Assembly (NCBI GenBank): GCA_910577355.1 | Contig: CAJTMY010000006.1 | Span: forward strand, 19,131 to 83,130 | Source of the DNA: an uncultured Muribaculaceae bacterium | Lineage (GTDB): Bacteria; Bacteroidota; Bacteroidia; Bacteroidales; Muribaculaceae | Reading direction: 5' to 3' | DNA: 64,000 bases | Part shown: piece after piece, positions 48,585 to 57,376 of the stretch | How positions within the stretch are numbered: the stretch's first letter is position 1 | Layout of the letters: every line of letters starts with the position of its first letter | Made by a program: the position numbers and the translations under genes | Notes under the pieces: generated by a model | The model's input: the letters and a program-made list of their open reading frames with translations, nothing else | Told to the model about the DNA's origin: nothing | Database searches by the model: none

Positions 48585-48592
48585 CAAAGGTA
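48585..48592 (-). promoter_or_regulatory. -7 element of aroE
   Basis: TACCTTTG on the minus strand, 18 bp before the ATG. A CTTG at 48611-48614 is one bp short of normal spacing. Confidence 0.55.
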
Positions 48593-48627
48593 ATAATTTT
48601 TATTTACAAACAAGTGCCCGTACACAC

Positions 48628-48664
48628 AAAATCAGCCCGGCAGACAATCTGCCGGGCTGATTTT
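48628..48664 (-). terminator. Terminator of the M16 peptidase gene
   Basis: Perfect 17-bp inverted repeat around a CAA loop (48628-48644 and 48648-48664; arm AAAATCAGCCCGGCAGA). The A/T base gives a short U-run in either direction. It lies 40 bp after the stop. Confidence 0.85.
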
Positions 48665-48704
48665 GAACTTGTTTAAAAATTCTTTTTACTTCTTAGTGCA
48701 AAAT

Positions 48705-51515
48705 TTATTCCTTGGGGTTAAGAACCACGGTTGTGACATTGCCGAGCGCGCGTATCTCGTTCCAGAAATTCTGGAGGTCGGCGATGGTCACCGAGTTCAC
48801 AACATCGGCCTCTCCGTTGAATACATCCACACCGTTGAGGTTGAATCCTGCCATCGCGGAGATCCACTGATTGTTCTCCTCAAGCTGCTGCTTGGCGGTC
48901 TTCACCATATATTCCTTCACGGGCGCGAGTTCGGCCTCGGTCACGTTCTTGCCCATCTCGTCGATGATAACGTCGATGGCTTTGCTTACTTCATTGCGCA
49001 TCTCGGGCTTCATCGGGAAGGCGATCTCAAGCTCGAAGTTGTTCTCGCCCATGCGGCTGAGCGAACCGGAGGCACCGATCGAATAGGTGGCGCCCATTTC
49101 CTCGCGTACCTTGTCGAGGAGACGCTTGCTCATGATCTGGCCGACCATCGAGCTCATCACACGATTCTTGACGGTGTAAGGCACCTTGCCCGAGATGATG
49201 TAATAGGCCCACGTCTGCGGTGTGGCCATTTCCATCACCTCTTCCACAGCCTGCTTGCCGAGTGCTACCTCATAGCCGGGCTTGGAGGCATAGCTCACAT
49301 TCGACTTGCCGGTGGGCAGAGTGGCGATATACTGCTCGAGCAGGGGCTTGAATGTTGCCATGTCGATGTTGCCCACAAAGTAGAAGGTGAAGTCGTTGGC
49401 GCAGTCGAGCATGTCTTTTACAATAGAAGTTGTGGCTGCATGGTCGGCGGCTTTGACATGTGCGGTCGATACCATCTGCTTGCCTGCGGCGGCGTAGGTC
49501 TTCGAGAGAGCGAGCTTGCCGAAGTAATAGTCGGGGGTCGACTCCTGATTGGCCAGCACACCTGCGATCATGTTCTGGCGGGCGGCGAATTCATCGGGAG
49601 TGAAGTTGAACTCGGTGAATGTGGCGTAGATAAGCTCCATAAGAGTGGGCAGGTCGGCCTTGGTGGTGTTGCCCGACAGCATGCGGAAATACGAGTCGAG
49701 GTTCACATTGAGGTTCACCTGCTTGCCTTGCAGATACTTCTGGATATCGGAATTGCTGTAAGCGCCCAGGCCGCGGCTGTCGAGAGCATACGGCATAAAG
49801 ATTACCGAAGATGCCTGCTCGTCGCCAACTACCGAGAGGCCGCCCTTGGCCGAAGCCATGAACAGAATCTCGTTCTCCTTGAATGTGGTAGGCTTCACTA
49901 TCACTTTCAGGCCGTTGCTGAGGGTGAATTCGGTTGCATCCCACTGCGCGTTGTGTGTCTCGCCGGTGATTTTGCCGGGAGCGGGCAGGTTGGGGATGAG
50001 CGGATCTGTGCGCATCTCGTCGCGATAGGGCTCGATGGTTTCCTTGTCCACTGCGGCAAGGCTTGCGGCAACTTCAGCCTCGGTGGGCACGTGAAAGCCT
50101 TCGGCGTCGGGAAGCATCATCAGCACCACGCGGTTGTTCTCGGTGATAAGCTGGGGCAGCAGCTGGTTGATGGCTTGCAGGGGTACCTGCTGTGTCATCA
50201 TATCCATGATCTGCTTCTCGAGCTCGATGCCGGGAATAGGCTCGCCATCCACAAACGAATTGACATATTCCTTGGAATAAGATTCGGTGCGGGTGTTGTT
50301 GCGTTCGTTGTACAGACGGTCGTACTGCGAACGGATTTCAGCATTGGCGCGTTCAAACTCTCCGGGGGTGAAACCGCCGTCGCGGGCACGCAGCACCTCA
50401 CGGTACACGGCGTCAAGTGCCGGCAGTATCTGGCCGTCTTTGCCTATGACTTGCAGCGTGAGTGCTTCCTTGGTCTTTGCCAGGAAGAAGTCGCCGAAAT
50501 AAGCGCTGCCTTGGGCAAACGGAGCGTCAACTTTTTTCGACAGGTCGCTCAGGCGCACGTTAAGCATCTGCTCCACCACATCAGTCATATACTTCACGGC
50601 ATAGTAGGCGGGAGTGTTGCGGGCTTCGGCCGGACACATCACGTCGGTCTTGAAGAACATCAGGGCTATGGGGGCTGTCATCTCCTTGTCCTTGCCGATG
50701 GCATATATGGTGCCCTCGTTGTCGGCAACGGGCTCATACACACGTTCCTTGGCATTCTCGGGCATCTTGATGGGCGAGAACATCTCCTTGATCTTACCCT
50801 CGATATAATCGGGGTCGATGTCGCCGACCACTATCACAGCCTGCTGGTCGGGGCGATACCATGTATGATAGTAGTCTATGATAGCCTGCGGGGGGAAGTT
50901 ATCCACGACCTCCATTGTGCCGATAGGCAGGCGGTAGCCGTATTTGCTGCCGGGATACACCTTCGGGAGCTGTTCCTCCATGATACGCATCTGACCCTGC
51001 ATCGAGCGGCGCCATTCCTCGTGGATCACACCGCGCTCGGCATCGATTTCCTTGGGATCGAGAGTGAGGTCGCAGGCCCAGTCGTGCAGAATCAACAGAC
51101 ACGAGTCCTGCACGCTCTTGCGGTCGACGGGCACAGCCGATATATTATAGATGGTGGCATCGACACCGGTCATCGCATTGAGGTTGTAACCGAATTTCAC
51201 ACCTATCGACTCCAGCCAGTTGATGATACCCTTGTCGGGGAAGTTGGTAGTGCCGTTGAAGCACATGTGTTCCAGAAAGTGGGCGAGACCGCGCTGATTG
51301 TCCTCCTCGAGTATCGAGCCTACCTTCTGCGCTATGTAGAAGTCGGCCTGACCTTTGGGAGTCTCGTTGTGGCGGATGTAATAGGTGAGGCCGTTGGGCA
51401 GATGACCTACGCGCACCGCCGAGTCGACGGGCAGTTCCTGCATCTGGGCCGACGCACCTGTGGCGGCAAAGAGCCCCATCAGCAGGGCGATACCGCTTTT
51501 TAACAGTCTATTCAT
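48705..51515 (-). CDS. M16 family zinc peptidase, two-domain (PqqL-like)
   Basis: A 936-residue secreted peptidase. Signal peptide MNRLLKSGIALLMGLFAATGASA, then an active M16 half with the inverted zinc motif HFLEH (residues 79-83) and the third ligand Glu in GVIHEEWRR (about 155-163). The second half (from about 510) repeats the fold without the motif, as usual for the pitrilysin-like arrangement. ATG 51515 is chosen for the signal peptide. It likely clears peptides in the periplasm or at the outer membrane. Monocistronic. Confidence 0.93.
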   Translation of the reverse strand: MNRLLKSGIALLMGLFAATGASAQMQELPVDSAVRVGHLPNGLTYYIRHNETPKGQADFYIAQKVGSILEEDNQRGLAHFLEHMCFNGTTNFPDKGIINWLESIGVKFGYNLNAMTGVDATIYNISAVPVDRKSVQDSCLLILHDWACDLTLDPKEIDAERGVIHEEWRRSMQGQMRIMEEQLPKVYPGSKYGYRLPIGTMEVVDNFPPQAIIDYYHTWYRPDQQAVIVVGDIDPDYIEGKIKEMFSPIKMPENAKERVYEPVADNEGTIYAIGKDKEMTAPIALMFFKTDVMCPAEARNTPAYYAVKYMTDVVEQMLNVRLSDLSKKVDAPFAQGSAYFGDFFLAKTKEALTLQVIGKDGQILPALDAVYREVLRARDGGFTPGEFERANAEIRSQYDRLYNERNNTRTESYSKEYVNSFVDGEPIPGIELEKQIMDMMTQQVPLQAINQLLPQLITENNRVVLMMLPDAEGFHVPTEAEVAASLAAVDKETIEPYRDEMRTDPLIPNLPAPGKITGETHNAQWDATEFTLSNGLKVIVKPTTFKENEILFMASAKGGLSVVGDEQASSVIFMPYALDSRGLGAYSNSDIQKYLQGKQVNLNVNLDSYFRMLSGNTTKADLPTLMELIYATFTEFNFTPDEFAARQNMIAGVLANQESTPDYYFGKLALSKTYAAAGKQMVSTAHVKAADHAATTSIVKDMLDCANDFTFYFVGNIDMATFKPLLEQYIATLPTGKSNVSYASKPGYEVALGKQAVEEVMEMATPQTWAYYIISGKVPYTVKNRVMSSMVGQIMSKRLLDKVREEMGATYSIGASGSLSRMGENNFELEIAFPMKPEMRNEVSKAIDVIIDEMGKNVTEAELAPVKEYMVKTAKQQLEENNQWISAMAGFNLNGVDVFNGEADVVNSVTIADLQNFWNEIRALGNVTTVVLNPKE

Positions 51516-51582
51516 AAACTTTTGTGATTGATGAATTATATGTTTGTGATTGATTTTCTTATATATCACTTGCATTTGACGC

Positions 51583-51590
51583 CAAAGTTA
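51583..51590 (-). promoter_or_regulatory. -7 element of the M16 peptidase gene
   Basis: TAACTTTG on the minus strand, leader about 65 nt. No clear -33 TTTG. Confidence 0.45.
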
Positions 51591-51649
51591 CGCAAAAATG
51601 ACGCCGCATATGGTTAAAGGATGTTAAATAAAATTCTCACAGCATGCTT

Positions 51650-51681
51650 TTTGCCTATCTCGCACAATTTTATTACCTTTG
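51650..51681 (+). promoter_or_regulatory. Promoter of the prolyl oligopeptidase operon
   Basis: TTTG (51650-51653), 20 bp, TACCTTTG (51674-51681). Exact in both boxes; it rules out the in-frame ATG at 51621, which lies upstream of it. Confidence 0.82.
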
Positions 51682-51698
51682 CGAATAAAACAAACACT

Positions 51699-53828
51699 AT
51701 GTTGAAACCAATCATAACCCTAATGGCAATATCCGCCACCGGCGCTGCCGCACACGCGCAGTCATCATATCCCGCCGCCCCGCAGGACGGCACCGTATAC
51801 GAGGTTTTCGGCATGAAGGTCGACGACCGTTTCCGCCCGCTTGAGAACGATACTGCGGCGGCGACCCTTGAATGGGTCAAGGCTGAGAACACCCTCACCG
51901 AGAGCTATCTCTCCCGGATACCGTTCCGCAATGATATACGCCGCCGCATAACGGCGCTCAACGACTATGCCAAGACAGGTATGCCCTCGCTTGAGAACGA
52001 CGGCCTCTACTATTGGGCGCACAACGACGGCCTGCGCAACCAGTCGGTGATATACCGCGGCAAGACTCCATATGCAGCCGATGCCGAGGTGTTCCTCGAC
52101 CCCAACAGCCTCAGCGACGACGGCACCGTGGCACTCACCGGCCTGTTCCAGAGCCACGACGGGCGCTTCACCGCCTACACCATCTCGCGCAGCGGATCCG
52201 ACTGGACCGAGATTTATGTAATGGATACCGCCACACGGCGCCTGTTGCCCGACCATATCGAGTGGGCCAAGTTCACCGGCGCGGCATGGGACGGCGACGG
52301 ATTCTATTACAGCGCCTACCCCACCCCCGAGGCCGGAAAGGAATTCTCCAATGCCAACGAATACCACACCGTCTACTACCATCGCCTCGGCACACCGCAA
52401 AGCGAAGACAGAGTTGTGTACGAAAACCGTAAGGAGCCGTTGCATTTCCACTCGGCAAAAGTTACCGACGACGGACGTTTCCTCATCATCGAGGGTGGTG
52501 GACAAGGATTCGGCAACTCCCTTTACTTCAAAGATCTCCGCGATCCGGACAGCAAATGGGTCACCGTCGAGGAGTCGCAGGATTACATACTCAATGTCAT
52601 CGACTCCACACACGACGGCAAGCTGCTCGTGTACACATCTGCCGACGCTCCCCGCTACCGTTTCGTGGCCATCGACACAAAGGATCCTGCACGTTCGCAG
52701 TGGGTCGACATCCTTCCTGAAGACCCCGAGGCCGTGCTCACCGACGTAAATCTGCTCGTAAACAACCGCGTCATAGCCACATACGACCGCGATGCAGCCA
52801 ACCATGCATATCTATACGACCCCGACGGAAAGTTTGTCGAGGAGATAAAGCTGCCCACCTACGGCTCGGTAAGCTTCTCATCGTCGCGCAAGAGCCCCGA
52901 GGTGTTCTACAACTTCTCATCGTTCACATATCCATCCACGATATTCTCCTACGACAGCCAGCGCCACATCAGCGCCCCTATCCACGCTACGGAACTCAAG
53001 GATTTCGATCCTGCCGCCTATGTCACCGAACAGGTGTTCTACACATCCAAGGACGGCACAAAGGTACCTATGTTCATCACATATAAGAAAGGTCTGAAAA
53101 AAGACGGCACCAACCCCGTATATCTCTATGGCTACGGAGGCTTCAACATCACACTCAACCCCGGATTCTCTCCCTCGCGGCTGTTCTGGCTTGAGAACGG
53201 CGGCATATACGCCCAGGCCAACCTCCGCGGAGGCGCCGAATACGGCGACGCATGGCACGAAGCCGGCACAAAGATGAAAAAACAGAATGTGTTCGACGAC
53301 TTCATCTCGGCTGGAGAATTCATGATCAACGAAGGCTGGACAAAGCCCGAACTGCTCACCATCGAGGGCGGATCCAACGGTGGCCTGCTCGTCGGCGCCT
53401 GCGTCAATCAGCGGCCCGATCTGTTCCGCGTCGCTATCCCGCGCGTGGGAGTCATGGACATGATGCGTTACCATCTGTTCACAATCGGATGGAACTGGGC
53501 AAGCGACTACGGCACAGCCGACGATTCAGCCGACATGGCACGCTATCTGCTCGGATACTCTCCCCTGCACACCATCCGCAACAACGGCACTCCCTACCCG
53601 TCGATCCTCGTCACCACAGCCGACCACGATGACCGCGTCGTGCCCGCACACTCATTCAAATACGCTGCCGCGCTCCAGGCAGCCGACACCGGCAGCAATC
53701 CAAAGCTTATACGCATCGATTCAAAGGCGGGTCACGGCGCCGGCAAGCCAATCGCCAAGGTGATCGACGAATGGACCGACATATATTCGTTCATCCTTCA
53801 CAACCTCGGCCGCCAACCGCAGAAATGA
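51699..53828 (+). CDS. Prolyl oligopeptidase (S9A)
   Basis: A 709-residue serine peptidase cutting short peptides after proline. N-terminal signal peptide (KPIITLMAISATGAAAHA), a seven-bladed propeller (about residues 80-430), and the catalytic alpha/beta domain. Triad: Ser in IEGGSNGGLL (about 561), Asp in DHDDRVVPAHS (about 645), His in SKAGHGAGKP (about 678). First gene of a tight plus-strand run; its stop overlaps the following lipoprotein start (ATGA). Confidence 0.95.
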   Translation: MLKPIITLMAISATGAAAHAQSSYPAAPQDGTVYEVFGMKVDDRFRPLENDTAAATLEWVKAENTLTESYLSRIPFRNDIRRRITALNDYAKTGMPSLENDGLYYWAHNDGLRNQSVIYRGKTPYAADAEVFLDPNSLSDDGTVALTGLFQSHDGRFTAYTISRSGSDWTEIYVMDTATRRLLPDHIEWAKFTGAAWDGDGFYYSAYPTPEAGKEFSNANEYHTVYYHRLGTPQSEDRVVYENRKEPLHFHSAKVTDDGRFLIIEGGGQGFGNSLYFKDLRDPDSKWVTVEESQDYILNVIDSTHDGKLLVYTSADAPRYRFVAIDTKDPARSQWVDILPEDPEAVLTDVNLLVNNRVIATYDRDAANHAYLYDPDGKFVEEIKLPTYGSVSFSSSRKSPEVFYNFSSFTYPSTIFSYDSQRHISAPIHATELKDFDPAAYVTEQVFYTSKDGTKVPMFITYKKGLKKDGTNPVYLYGYGGFNITLNPGFSPSRLFWLENGGIYAQANLRGGAEYGDAWHEAGTKMKKQNVFDDFISAGEFMINEGWTKPELLTIEGGSNGGLLVGACVNQRPDLFRVAIPRVGVMDMMRYHLFTIGWNWASDYGTADDSADMARYLLGYSPLHTIRNNGTPYPSILVTTADHDDRVVPAHSFKYAAALQAADTGSNPKLIRIDSKAGHGAGKPIAKVIDEWTDIYSFILHNLGRQPQK

Positions 53829-54763
53829 AGTTGACCGCCATAACACGGCTCCTTATACCGGCCGCCGCGGCCGTCATCTGCGGCGGCTGCTTCACCGGCA
53901 TAGAGAGTACCCCGCGCATCACCGGCAACGACGTGCGCCGCCTCGGGGCTCTCGTATCGCCGGAGCAGGAGCTCACCGCCACAGTTGTGCCCGAAGCTCC
54001 CTCGGCGTGGACACCCGGCAAGCGCTGGCTCGTGGCCGACAGCCGCATCGCCATGATATTCACTCCGTCGTCTGTCGGTACCGATCTCTCCAAAGGAGAC
54101 GAGATAATACTTGCCGGAACACGTAACGTCGCCACTTTCTCGGGCAAAGACGGCATAGAGATAAGCTTCACCGGCCCGGAAGGACAAGCTTTATACTACC
54201 GGCCCGACATCGCCGCCGCCGACTGGGACGAAAACCCTTCGCTCGCCATACCGTTCACCGTAGAGCTGTCGGCCGTCGCCATCGCCGACTCTCTCATGCG
54301 CGGACACACATATTATATCACCACTCCGCTGTGGTACGACGCCGACGGCAAATCGACCGAAGGCCTGCGCCATGTGCCTGTCACGGTCGACAGCGTCATA
54401 CCCGGCACCGAGCGCTACCCGCTCTGCGTGGCTTTCACACCGCCGAACGAACTCGGCAACGCCCCACGCTACATTCTCATGACCTACGGCACCGCCTCAT
54501 GGGCCACACGCAACTTCGACCGACTCTTCGCCTTCGATGATCCCCGCAAAGCATATCCGCGCATCACCGACAAGACATGGCAGAACATAATCCGCTCGCG
54601 AATCGAAGAAGGCATGACCCGCGACGAATGCCGCCTCGCTCTCGGTGCGCCGGTATCGATCGACCGCGGAGCCACGCGGGGATTCCAGATGGAGCGGTGG
54701 AGCTACGACAACGGCGTATACCTCCTGTTTGAAGACGGCATATTGATTCGTTTCCGCAAATGA
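53825..54763 (+). CDS. Lipoprotein with C-terminal BamE/SmpA-like segment, unknown function
   Basis: A 312-residue probable lipoprotein: signal peptide ending IPAAAAVICGGC (Cys about residue 21). Most of the protein is not recognised. Its last 55 residues (IRSRIEEGMTRDECRLALGAPVSIDRG...WSYDNGVYLLFEDGILIRF) resemble the SmpA/OmlA (BamE) fold: an EGMTRDECRLALGxP turn-helix and a beta pair. Such domains often bind envelope proteins. ATG 53825 is set by the ATGA overlap with the peptidase stop; it overlaps the next gene by four bases as well. Role unknown. Confidence 0.65.
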   Translation: MKLTAITRLLIPAAAAVICGGCFTGIESTPRITGNDVRRLGALVSPEQELTATVVPEAPSAWTPGKRWLVADSRIAMIFTPSSVGTDLSKGDEIILAGTRNVATFSGKDGIEISFTGPEGQALYYRPDIAAADWDENPSLAIPFTVELSAVAIADSLMRGHTYYITTPLWYDADGKSTEGLRHVPVTVDSVIPGTERYPLCVAFTPPNELGNAPRYILMTYGTASWATRNFDRLFAFDDPRKAYPRITDKTWQNIIRSRIEEGMTRDECRLALGAPVSIDRGATRGFQMERWSYDNGVYLLFEDGILIRFRK

Positions 54764-55530
54764 AACTGCTCTTCCTCGGCACCGGCACATCGACAGGCGT
54801 ACCCGTCATCGGATGCACCTGTCCCACCTGCACCTCGCCCGATCCCTGCGACACGCGCCTGCGTGCGTCCGCGCTCATAAAATACGACGATGGTATCAAT
54901 GTACTCATCGACTGCGGCCCCGACTTCCGGCAGCAAATACTCCGCGCCGGCTCTCCTCCCCTCGAGGCGCTTGTCATCACACACAGCCACTACGACCATG
55001 TAGGCGGTATCGACGATCTGCGCCCATACTGCAAGGACTCACGGCACTTTCCCACATACTGCAAGGCCGACGTAGCCGCCGACCTCCGCAGCCGCAATCC
55101 CTGGTCATTTGCCCGTAAGCTGTATCCCGGCGTGCCTACATTCGCCATACACACCATCGGGCCGATGCAGCCTTTCGACATCGCCGGCCATACGCTCATA
55201 CCGCTGCCCGTCATGCACGCCGCATTGCCCATAGTCGGCTTCATGACCGAAGGCCTCGCATACATCACCGACTGCAAGACTATGCCGACCAAGACAATGG
55301 CCGCCATAACCGGTATAGACACACTCGTCATCAACGCCCTGCGGCACGAAGAGCACCTCTCGCACCTCAATCTCTCCCGGACGCTCGACATCATAGATAA
55401 AATCCGGCCACGGATCGCCTACCTCACCCACATGAGCCACGACATCGGCCCCGAGGCAACAGTCCGGCTGCCCCATAATGTCCGGTTCGCACACGACGGC
55501 CTGGAAATAGAGATCAAAGAACAACCATAA
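54760..55530 (+). CDS. MBL-fold metallo-hydrolase (PhnP-like)
   Basis: A 256-residue metallo-beta-lactamase fold enzyme. The opening LFLGTGTSTGVPVIGCTCPTC (residues 4-24) with a Cys pair and the zinc motif THSHYDHVGGIDDLRPY (about 73-89) match PhnP/phosphoribosyl cyclic phosphodiesterase-like hydrolases; YLTHMSHD near 230 supplies another ligand. No phn genes accompany it, so substrate is open. Translationally coupled by ATGA to the lipoprotein gene. Confidence 0.82.
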   Translation: MKLLFLGTGTSTGVPVIGCTCPTCTSPDPCDTRLRASALIKYDDGINVLIDCGPDFRQQILRAGSPPLEALVITHSHYDHVGGIDDLRPYCKDSRHFPTYCKADVAADLRSRNPWSFARKLYPGVPTFAIHTIGPMQPFDIAGHTLIPLPVMHAALPIVGFMTEGLAYITDCKTMPTKTMAAITGIDTLVINALRHEEHLSHLNLSRTLDIIDKIRPRIAYLTHMSHDIGPEATVRLPHNVRFAHDGLEIEIKEQP

Positions 55531-55540
55531 GCATACCGCC

Positions 55541-56422
55541 ATGAAACCATCCGACTTCATCCATCCCGAGGATGCAGCGGCTCTCCGCCAGATGGAGAGC
55601 ATCCCGGGCTTCCCCACCTTCGTCAAGAAATTCTACGCCCTCGGCTTCGAGAAACTGCAATACGGCATCAATATGGCCTCGGCCATCAGGCTGTCGGAGA
55701 ATCAGATGCCCGAGCTTTACCGTCACCTGCCGCCTATATGCGCCAAACTCGGCATACCCGAGCCGGAATTCTACCTGTCGATGGATCCCTACCCCAACGC
55801 ATGGACTTTCGGCGACACCCGTATCTACATCACCGTCACATCAGCCCTTGTCGACATGATGACCGACGAAGAGCTCGACGCCGTAATTGCACACGAATGC
55901 GGCCACATACTCTGCCGTCACGTGCTGTACCACTCCGTAGCCGAATACATCCTCAGCGGAGTCGACTCCCTCGGCGTACTCGGCGCCCTCACAATTCCCA
56001 TCAAATACGCCATCCTCTACTGGCAGCGCAAGAGCGAGCTCTCATGCGACCGCGCAGGCGCCATCGTCACATCGCCGCAAACTGTGGCACAAGTCATGGC
56101 ACGTCTCGCCGGAGGCCCACGCAGCCTCACACAGAACATCGACATGCAGCAATGGGCATCGCAGGCCGACCAATACGACAGGATATGCAAAGACGGACTG
56201 TGGAACAAGACTCTCCAGACAGCGGCCATAATGGAAGCCAGCCATCCATTCGCAGCCGTACGCGTACGCGAGATACTCAACTGGGCCAAGACCCCGCAAT
56301 ATCAGAACATCATCAACGGCATCAACAACCGCCTGCCCGCCCCCGGACACTGCCCCGCCTGCGGCAAACCAGTCGACCCCGCATGGAAATTCTGTCTCCA
56401 CTGCGGCGCCAAACTTAAATAA
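55541..56422 (+). CDS. M48 family metallopeptidase with C-terminal zinc ribbon
   Basis: A 293-residue protein: helical N-terminus, catalytic HECGHILCRH (His-Glu-x-x-His at about 117-121), a hydrophobic stretch (about 145-165, YILSGVDSLGVLGALTIPIKYAIL) then ELSCDRAG, which carries the third zinc ligand region as in HtpX/Oma1-like M48 enzymes. It ends with a zinc ribbon (CPACGKPVDPAWKFCLHCGAKL, about 271-292). The ribbon is not standard for M48 and recurs in the third gene downstream. It follows the MBL gene by 10 bp. Substrate unknown; proteolysis is expected at the cytoplasmic face. Confidence 0.85.
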   Translation: MKPSDFIHPEDAAALRQMESIPGFPTFVKKFYALGFEKLQYGINMASAIRLSENQMPELYRHLPPICAKLGIPEPEFYLSMDPYPNAWTFGDTRIYITVTSALVDMMTDEELDAVIAHECGHILCRHVLYHSVAEYILSGVDSLGVLGALTIPIKYAILYWQRKSELSCDRAGAIVTSPQTVAQVMARLAGGPRSLTQNIDMQQWASQADQYDRICKDGLWNKTLQTAAIMEASHPFAAVRVREILNWAKTPQYQNIINGINNRLPAPGHCPACGKPVDPAWKFCLHCGAKLK

Positions 56423-56453
56423 CAGCACCCCGGTCTTAACATCAGTCCTATGA

Positions 56454-56516
56454 CCTTAAAGACATTAATATCCTTAAAGTCCTTAACGACCTTAATAACC
56501 CTATAACCCTTCCATA
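56454..56516. repeat. Degenerate 9-bp tandem array
   Basis: Seven successive 9-mers: CCTTAAAGA, CATTAATAT, CCTTAAAGT, CCTTAACGA, CCTTAATAA, CCCTATAAC, CCTTCCATA. The CCTTAA core is exact in four. The array ends directly before the small gene at 56518. It is AT-rich and non-coding. Confidence 0.65.
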
Positions 56517-56517
56517 T

Positions 56518-56781
56518 ATGAAAACATTGTTTGACGAAAACGGCATGCTCAATGTCGAGCAGATCGTTGCCGAAAGCACATCGTTCAAGACAATCATGGC
56601 CGACGGAATAGTCACCGACGACGAACTCAAAGAACAATCCGACCGCGCAATCGCAGCACTGCGCCATGTGCAGGAAATATGCAGCCCCGACCAACAGACC
56701 GCAGTCCTCGACGCAATCACCGAGCTCAGCGTATTGTTTGCCACATATCATATCAACCAACTTCAAGACTTACGCAGATAA
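56518..56781 (+). CDS. Small acidic protein of unknown function
   Basis: An 87-residue helical protein (ENGMLNVEQIVAESTSFKTIMADGIVTDDELKEQ opening) that I do not recognise. The segment ADGIVTDDELKEQSDRAIAAL (about residues 27-47) has an EF-hand- or TerB-like rhythm of acidic residues, but that is weak evidence. It shares one base with the following gene (TAATG) and comes after the 9-bp array, so it is translated with the zinc-ribbon gene. Confidence 0.65.
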   Translation: MKTLFDENGMLNVEQIVAESTSFKTIMADGIVTDDELKEQSDRAIAALRHVQEICSPDQQTAVLDAITELSVLFATYHINQLQDLRR

Positions 56782-57317
56782 TGGGAACTTTCAGCACTAA
56801 AAAGACACTCGCCGCACGGCCCGAACTTATCCCCGCCATGGCCGATCGCATATGCGCCGACTTTCAGACCGATGGATTCGATGTGAAACGTGAAGAACTT
56901 ATCAGCGGCGGAGTCGATATCTCTATCGCCAAAGGCGGCACATTCAAAGCCATTCTCGGCCTTAAGTCGGCTCTCAAGGTATCACTCATTCCGACCACCG
57001 ACGGCGTGGCATTCGACGCCGGCGTAGGCATATTCGGCCAGCAGGCCATACCAACCGTCATCAGCTACTTCTTCCTCTGGCCCGTACTCGTCACACAGAT
57101 ATGGGGCATGGTACAGCAATCCAAACTCGACGACCGCGCCCTCGCATCCGCTCAGGCCGTCATTAACGAAAGCAACGCACGACCCGGCGCATTCACCGGC
57201 AACGCATTCAGCGCCAACGCATACACTCCCGGCGCCGCCTCATTCTGCACACAGTGCGGCAGCCCAGTACCTCCCGCATCGCGCTTCTGCCCCGCCTGCG
57301 GGTCAAAACTCATTTAA
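56781..57317 (+). CDS. Zinc-ribbon protein of unknown function
   Basis: A 178-residue protein: soluble N-terminal domain (about 1-85, VKREELISGGVDISIAKGG), a hydrophobic helix (VISYFFLWPVLVTQIWGMV, about 94-112), a Gly/Ala/Asn-rich linker, and a C-terminal zinc ribbon CTQCGSPVPPASRFCPACGSKL (about 155-177). The ribbon closely resembles that of the M48 peptidase two genes upstream. The ATG at 56781 overlaps the previous stop by one base; an earlier in-frame start inside that gene is rejected. Function unknown. Confidence 0.7.
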   Translation: MGTFSTKKTLAARPELIPAMADRICADFQTDGFDVKREELISGGVDISIAKGGTFKAILGLKSALKVSLIPTTDGVAFDAGVGIFGQQAIPTVISYFFLWPVLVTQIWGMVQQSKLDDRALASAQAVINESNARPGAFTGNAFSANAYTPGAASFCTQCGSPVPPASRFCPACGSKLI

Positions 57318-57342
57318 TCCACGCCATATTACATTTTTCAGT

Positions 57343-57350
57343 TATCTTTG
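57343..57350 (+). promoter_or_regulatory. -7 element of the DUF5009 operon
   Basis: TATCTTTG, exact TAnnTTTG match, 26 bp before the ATG. The -33 region is poor. It rules out the in-frame ATG at 57254. Confidence 0.55.
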
Positions 57351-57376
57351 TACCATACACAGTTACCTTAAAATCT

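Noticed and set aside
48663..51503. A 946-codon open frame on the plus strand opposite the M16 peptidase gene
   Set aside because: It is a mirror of the real gene, caused by GC-rich codon bias. The peptidase has signal peptide, zinc motif, promoter and terminator; the antisense frame has none.
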